Below are positions 13,639 through 15,757 of a stretch of 15,757 nucleotides of DNA, one piece after another. The notes under the pieces were generated by a model that did no database searches, had not been told where the DNA came from, and saw nothing but the letters and a program-made list of their open reading frames with translations. A program made the position numbers and the translations under genes. How positions within the stretch are numbered: the first letter of the stretch is position 1; each line of letters starts with the position of its first letter. The stretch is from CAZFHZ01 sp964519015 (GTDB taxonomy: Bacteria > Blakebacterota > Blakebacteria > Blakebacterales > CAYUVJ01), in contig CAZFHZ010000075.1 of NCBI GenBank assembly GCA_964519015.1, positions 1-15,757 of the forward strand, read 5' to 3'.

Positions 13639-14622
13639 TCAGAACTTCAGCACCTCGCGGGCGGCCTGGAGGATGCGATCGACGCTGGGCAGGTACTCCT
13701 GCTCGCGCGAGAAGAGAGGCACCTGGATGTCCCAGCCGGTCACCCGGACCACCGGGGCCTCCAGGTGGAGCAGGCAGGTCTCGTTCAGCCGGGCTACGAT
13801 CTCGGCCCCCGGGCCGAGGGTGCGCATGGCCTCGTGTACGATGACCGCCCGCCGGGTCTTCTTCACCGAGGCGATGACCGCCTCGGTGTCCATCGGGGAG
13901 AGAGAGTAGAGGTCGAGGACCTCGGCCGAGACCCCATCCTCGTCGGCCAGCCGCTGCGCAGCCTCCTCCACCCGGGGGACCATGGCCCCCCAGGCCACCA
14001 GGGTGAGGTCACCTCCCTCGCGCGCCCGCCGCGAGCCGCCGATCGGGAAGTCCGGCTCGGCTCCCTCGGGCACCTCCTCCTTGATCGTCCGATAGAGCGC
14101 TTTCGGCTCGAGGAAGACCACCGGGTCGGGATCGCGGATGGCCGAGATGAGCAGGTCGTGGGCCATCCGGGGTCCCGAAGGGACCACCACCTTGATGCCC
14201 GGGGTGTGGATGTAGTAGGTCTCGCGGCTCTCCGAGTGGTGCTCGAGTGCCCGCACCCCCGCCCCGTAGGGCATGCGGATGACGATCGGCATCGGGAAGC
14301 GGCCCTGGGAGCGCTTGTAGTAGCGGCCGACGTGGTTCTCGATCTGGTAGAACCCGAAGTAGCTGAAGCCCATGAACTGGAACTCGATGACCGGCCGCAG
14401 TCCGTAGATGGCCAGGCCCACCGCGGTGCCGACGATCCCCGACTCGGACAGGGGGGAGTCGAAGACACGCTGGGGGCCGAAAGTCTCGATCAGCCCCTCG
14501 GTGACCCGGAAGATGCCGCCGTTGACCCCCACGTCCTCGCCGTAGACGAGCACCCGGTCGTCCCGCTTCATTTCCTCGTGGAGGGCCCGGTTGATGGCTC
14601 CGACCATGGTCAGCTCAGCCAT
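13639..14622 (-). CDS. 2-oxoacid dehydrogenase E1 component, beta subunit
   Basis: A 327-aa protein of standard E1 beta length. The family signatures are in order: GEDVGVNGGIFRVT (28-41), the thiamine-activating Glu60 in FDSPLSESG (54-62), PVIEFQFMGF (77-86), H128-H129 in LEHHSES, and the carboxy domain beginning DLTLVAWGAMV. It pairs with the alpha subunit to decarboxylate a 2-oxoacid and reductively acylate the lipoyl group of E2. Pyruvate or branched-chain 2-oxoacids are both possible; the residues visible do not decide. Its ATG lies inside the end of the alpha gene (8-bp overlap), with GGAGG 8 nt upstream, so the two are translated as a coupled pair. No E2 gene follows. Confidence 0.93.
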   Translation of the reverse strand: MAELTMVGAINRALHEEMKRDDRVLVYGEDVGVNGGIFRVTEGLIETFGPQRVFDSPLSESGIVGTAVGLAIYGLRPVIEFQFMGFSYFGFYQIENHVGRYYKRSQGRFPMPIVIRMPYGAGVRALEHHSESRETYYIHTPGIKVVVPSGPRMAHDLLISAIRDPDPVVFLEPKALYRTIKEEVPEGAEPDFPIGGSRRAREGGDLTLVAWGAMVPRVEEAAQRLADEDGVSAEVLDLYSLSPMDTEAVIASVKKTRRAVIVHEAMRTLGPGAEIVARLNETCLLHLEAPVVRVTGWDIQVPLFSREQEYLPSVDRILQAAREVLKF

Positions 14623-15712
14623 CGCTGCGCCTCCCCCGGACCTCCCCTTCGGGGGTGATCTCGATCCCGCCTCCGAATTCCACCCGCTGCTGTTCCAGCA
14701 CCGGGTGCGCCCCGGCGTAGGCGTAAGCGAAGATGTCCTGGCGGACCGACTCCTCCAGTTTCCGCTCGAAGCGGGCGACCGCCTCCTTGACCTCCCCCCT
14801 GACCTCTTCCGACCAGGTTTCCCGGTCCTGGTCCGACACGATCCCCTTGTCCAGCAGGTAGTGGTGGAAGCGCAGGAGCGGGTCCCGCTTCTCCCAGACC
14901 GCCACTTCGTCGTCCTTGCGGTAGCGCTTGGGATCGTCGGCCGTGGTGTGCACGCTCATCCGGTAGGTCACCGCCTCGATGAAGGTGGGACCCTCTCCGG
15001 CGCGGCCGCGTACAACCGCCTCCCGGGTGGCGGTGTAGACGGCCAGGATGTCGTTGCCGTCCACCTGCACCCCCGGCATGCCGTAAGCGAGCGCCTTCTG
15101 GGCGATGGTGGTCGAGTGGGTCTGGCTGGCCCGCGGGGTGGAGATGGCGAACTGGTTGTTCTGGCAGAGGAAGATCACGCCCAGGTCGTAGACCTTCGCC
15201 CAGTTGAGTGCTTCGTGCACGTCCCCTTCACTGGTGGCGCCGTCGCCGAAGTAGGTCAGGGCCACCGCGTCGTCCCCCCGCAGTTTCGCTCCCCAGGCGA
15301 TGCCGACGGCATGGGTGGGCTGGCTCCCCACGGTGATGCAGATGGGCAGGTCGTGGGAATCGGGGGGCAGGTCGATCCCCTCCTCCCAGCCGGCCACGTA
15401 GAGGAGGTCGTCCTCCAGCTTCATCCCCCGCCAGATGGCGGCCGCCGATTCGCGGAAGGCGGGCACGAACCAGTCGCGCGGCTCCAGGGCGTAGATGCTC
15501 CCGAGCTGGGCGGCTTCCTGCCCCTTGACCGGGGCGAAGGTCCCGATCCGTCCCTGGCGCTGCAGGCGCAGCCGGGTCTCGTCGAACTCCCGCACCAGGA
15601 GCATGGTCCGGTAGAGCCGGACCAGGTCCTCGGACGGGATGTCGGGTTCCAGCGCGGTGTCCAGCTTACCGCTCTCGTCCAGGATCTGGAGCCAGGTCAA
15701 CTCGCCCGGCAC
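14615..15712 (-). CDS. 2-oxoacid dehydrogenase E1 component, alpha subunit
   Basis: At least 365 aa. The thiamine pyrophosphate motif is complete: GDG at 156-158, E162 and E167, and NN at 185-186, the GDG-x26-NN form. Other family marks are RLQRQGRIGTFAP (49-61), GQEAAQLG (64-71), and the phosphorylation-loop region H255-TTADDPKRYR. The type resembles the Gram-positive and thermophile alpha-beta E1 rather than the single-chain proteobacterial enzyme. GTG 15712 is the start suggested by AGGAAG (15722-15727) 9 nt before it. However the frame stays open to the window edge, with a basic stretch (PRKKLT) just upstream, so the true start may lie beyond 15757. The product binds the beta subunit encoded next; substrate (pyruvate or branched-chain) is unresolved. 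Confidence 0.92.
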   Translation of the reverse strand: MPGELTWLQILDESGKLDTALEPDIPSEDLVRLYRTMLLVREFDETRLRLQRQGRIGTFAPVKGQEAAQLGSIYALEPRDWFVPAFRESAAAIWRGMKLEDDLLYVAGWEEGIDLPPDSHDLPICITVGSQPTHAVGIAWGAKLRGDDAVALTYFGDGATSEGDVHEALNWAKVYDLGVIFLCQNNQFAISTPRASQTHSTTIAQKALAYGMPGVQVDGNDILAVYTATREAVVRGRAGEGPTFIEAVTYRMSVHTTADDPKRYRKDDEVAVWEKRDPLLRFHHYLLDKGIVSDQDRETWSEEVRGEVKEAVARFERKLEESVRQDIFAYAYAGAHPVLEQQRVEFGGGIEITPEGEVRGRRSDG

Positions 15713-15757
15713 TGTGAGCTTCTTCCTGGGGATGACGTGCCTCCCGGGCTGCCGGGC

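Noticed and set aside
13765..14658. Plus-strand open frame of 297 codons over the E1 beta gene
   Set aside because: Shadow of a clear E1 beta gene; composition is His/Asp/Gly-rich without a fold.

Overview
This is a GC-rich, densely coded chromosomal window, most likely from a Gram-negative soil or sediment bacterium of the Gemmatimonadota/Acidobacteriota kind. The hints are an ADOP-type orphan FtsX/MacB permease coupled to a PadR repressor, a 6-bladed beta-propeller lipoprotein, two lipoprotein signals, periplasmic signal peptides, and almost exclusive G/C at third codon positions. The placement is inference; no rRNA or marker gene is present. Thirteen protein genes cover nearly the whole window. 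I see no tRNA, rRNA, CRISPR array, insertion sequence or phage gene.

Layout. (1) 1-2293 (-): large lipoprotein with a glycosidase-like TIM barrel, cut by the left edge. It is divergent from (2) 2465-3307 (+), an exported PAP2 phosphatase. (3) 3385-6437 (-): a two-gene PadR-ADOP permease operon. (4) 6438-6715: a regulatory region with promoters on both strands, several dyads and an 11-bp direct-repeat array. It lies between padR and (5) 6716-7690 (+), a CarH/LitR-type MerR regulator with a complete cobalamin-binding signature. (6) 7759-11379 (-): crotonase-family enzyme, MscS channel, membrane methyltransferase (ICMT/PEMT-like) and an exported protein of unknown function, all on one strand and transcribed from the high-coordinate side. 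(7) 11553-12326 (+): a nine-cysteine protein of unknown function whose 3' end overlaps the next gene convergently. (8) 12284-13561 (-): beta-propeller lipoprotein. (9) 13639-15712 (-): the alpha and beta subunits of a 2-oxoacid dehydrogenase E1, overlapping by 8 bp.

How the genes fit together. Most of the window is housekeeping or envelope function. The part that deserves attention is the regulatory island at 6438-6715 with the CarH-like gene. The protein keeps the W-x9-EH and ExHxxG-x41-SxT-x27-GG residues of adenosylcobalamin photoreceptors, but has Val where Thermus CarH has the His that captures cobalt after illumination. Its upstream region has two well-formed sigma70-type promoters, and 11-bp repeats related to the CarH operator lie across the -10 of one and the -35 of the other. 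This points to autoregulation by B12 and perhaps light. The second unexplained item is the cysteine-rich protein at 11553-12326.
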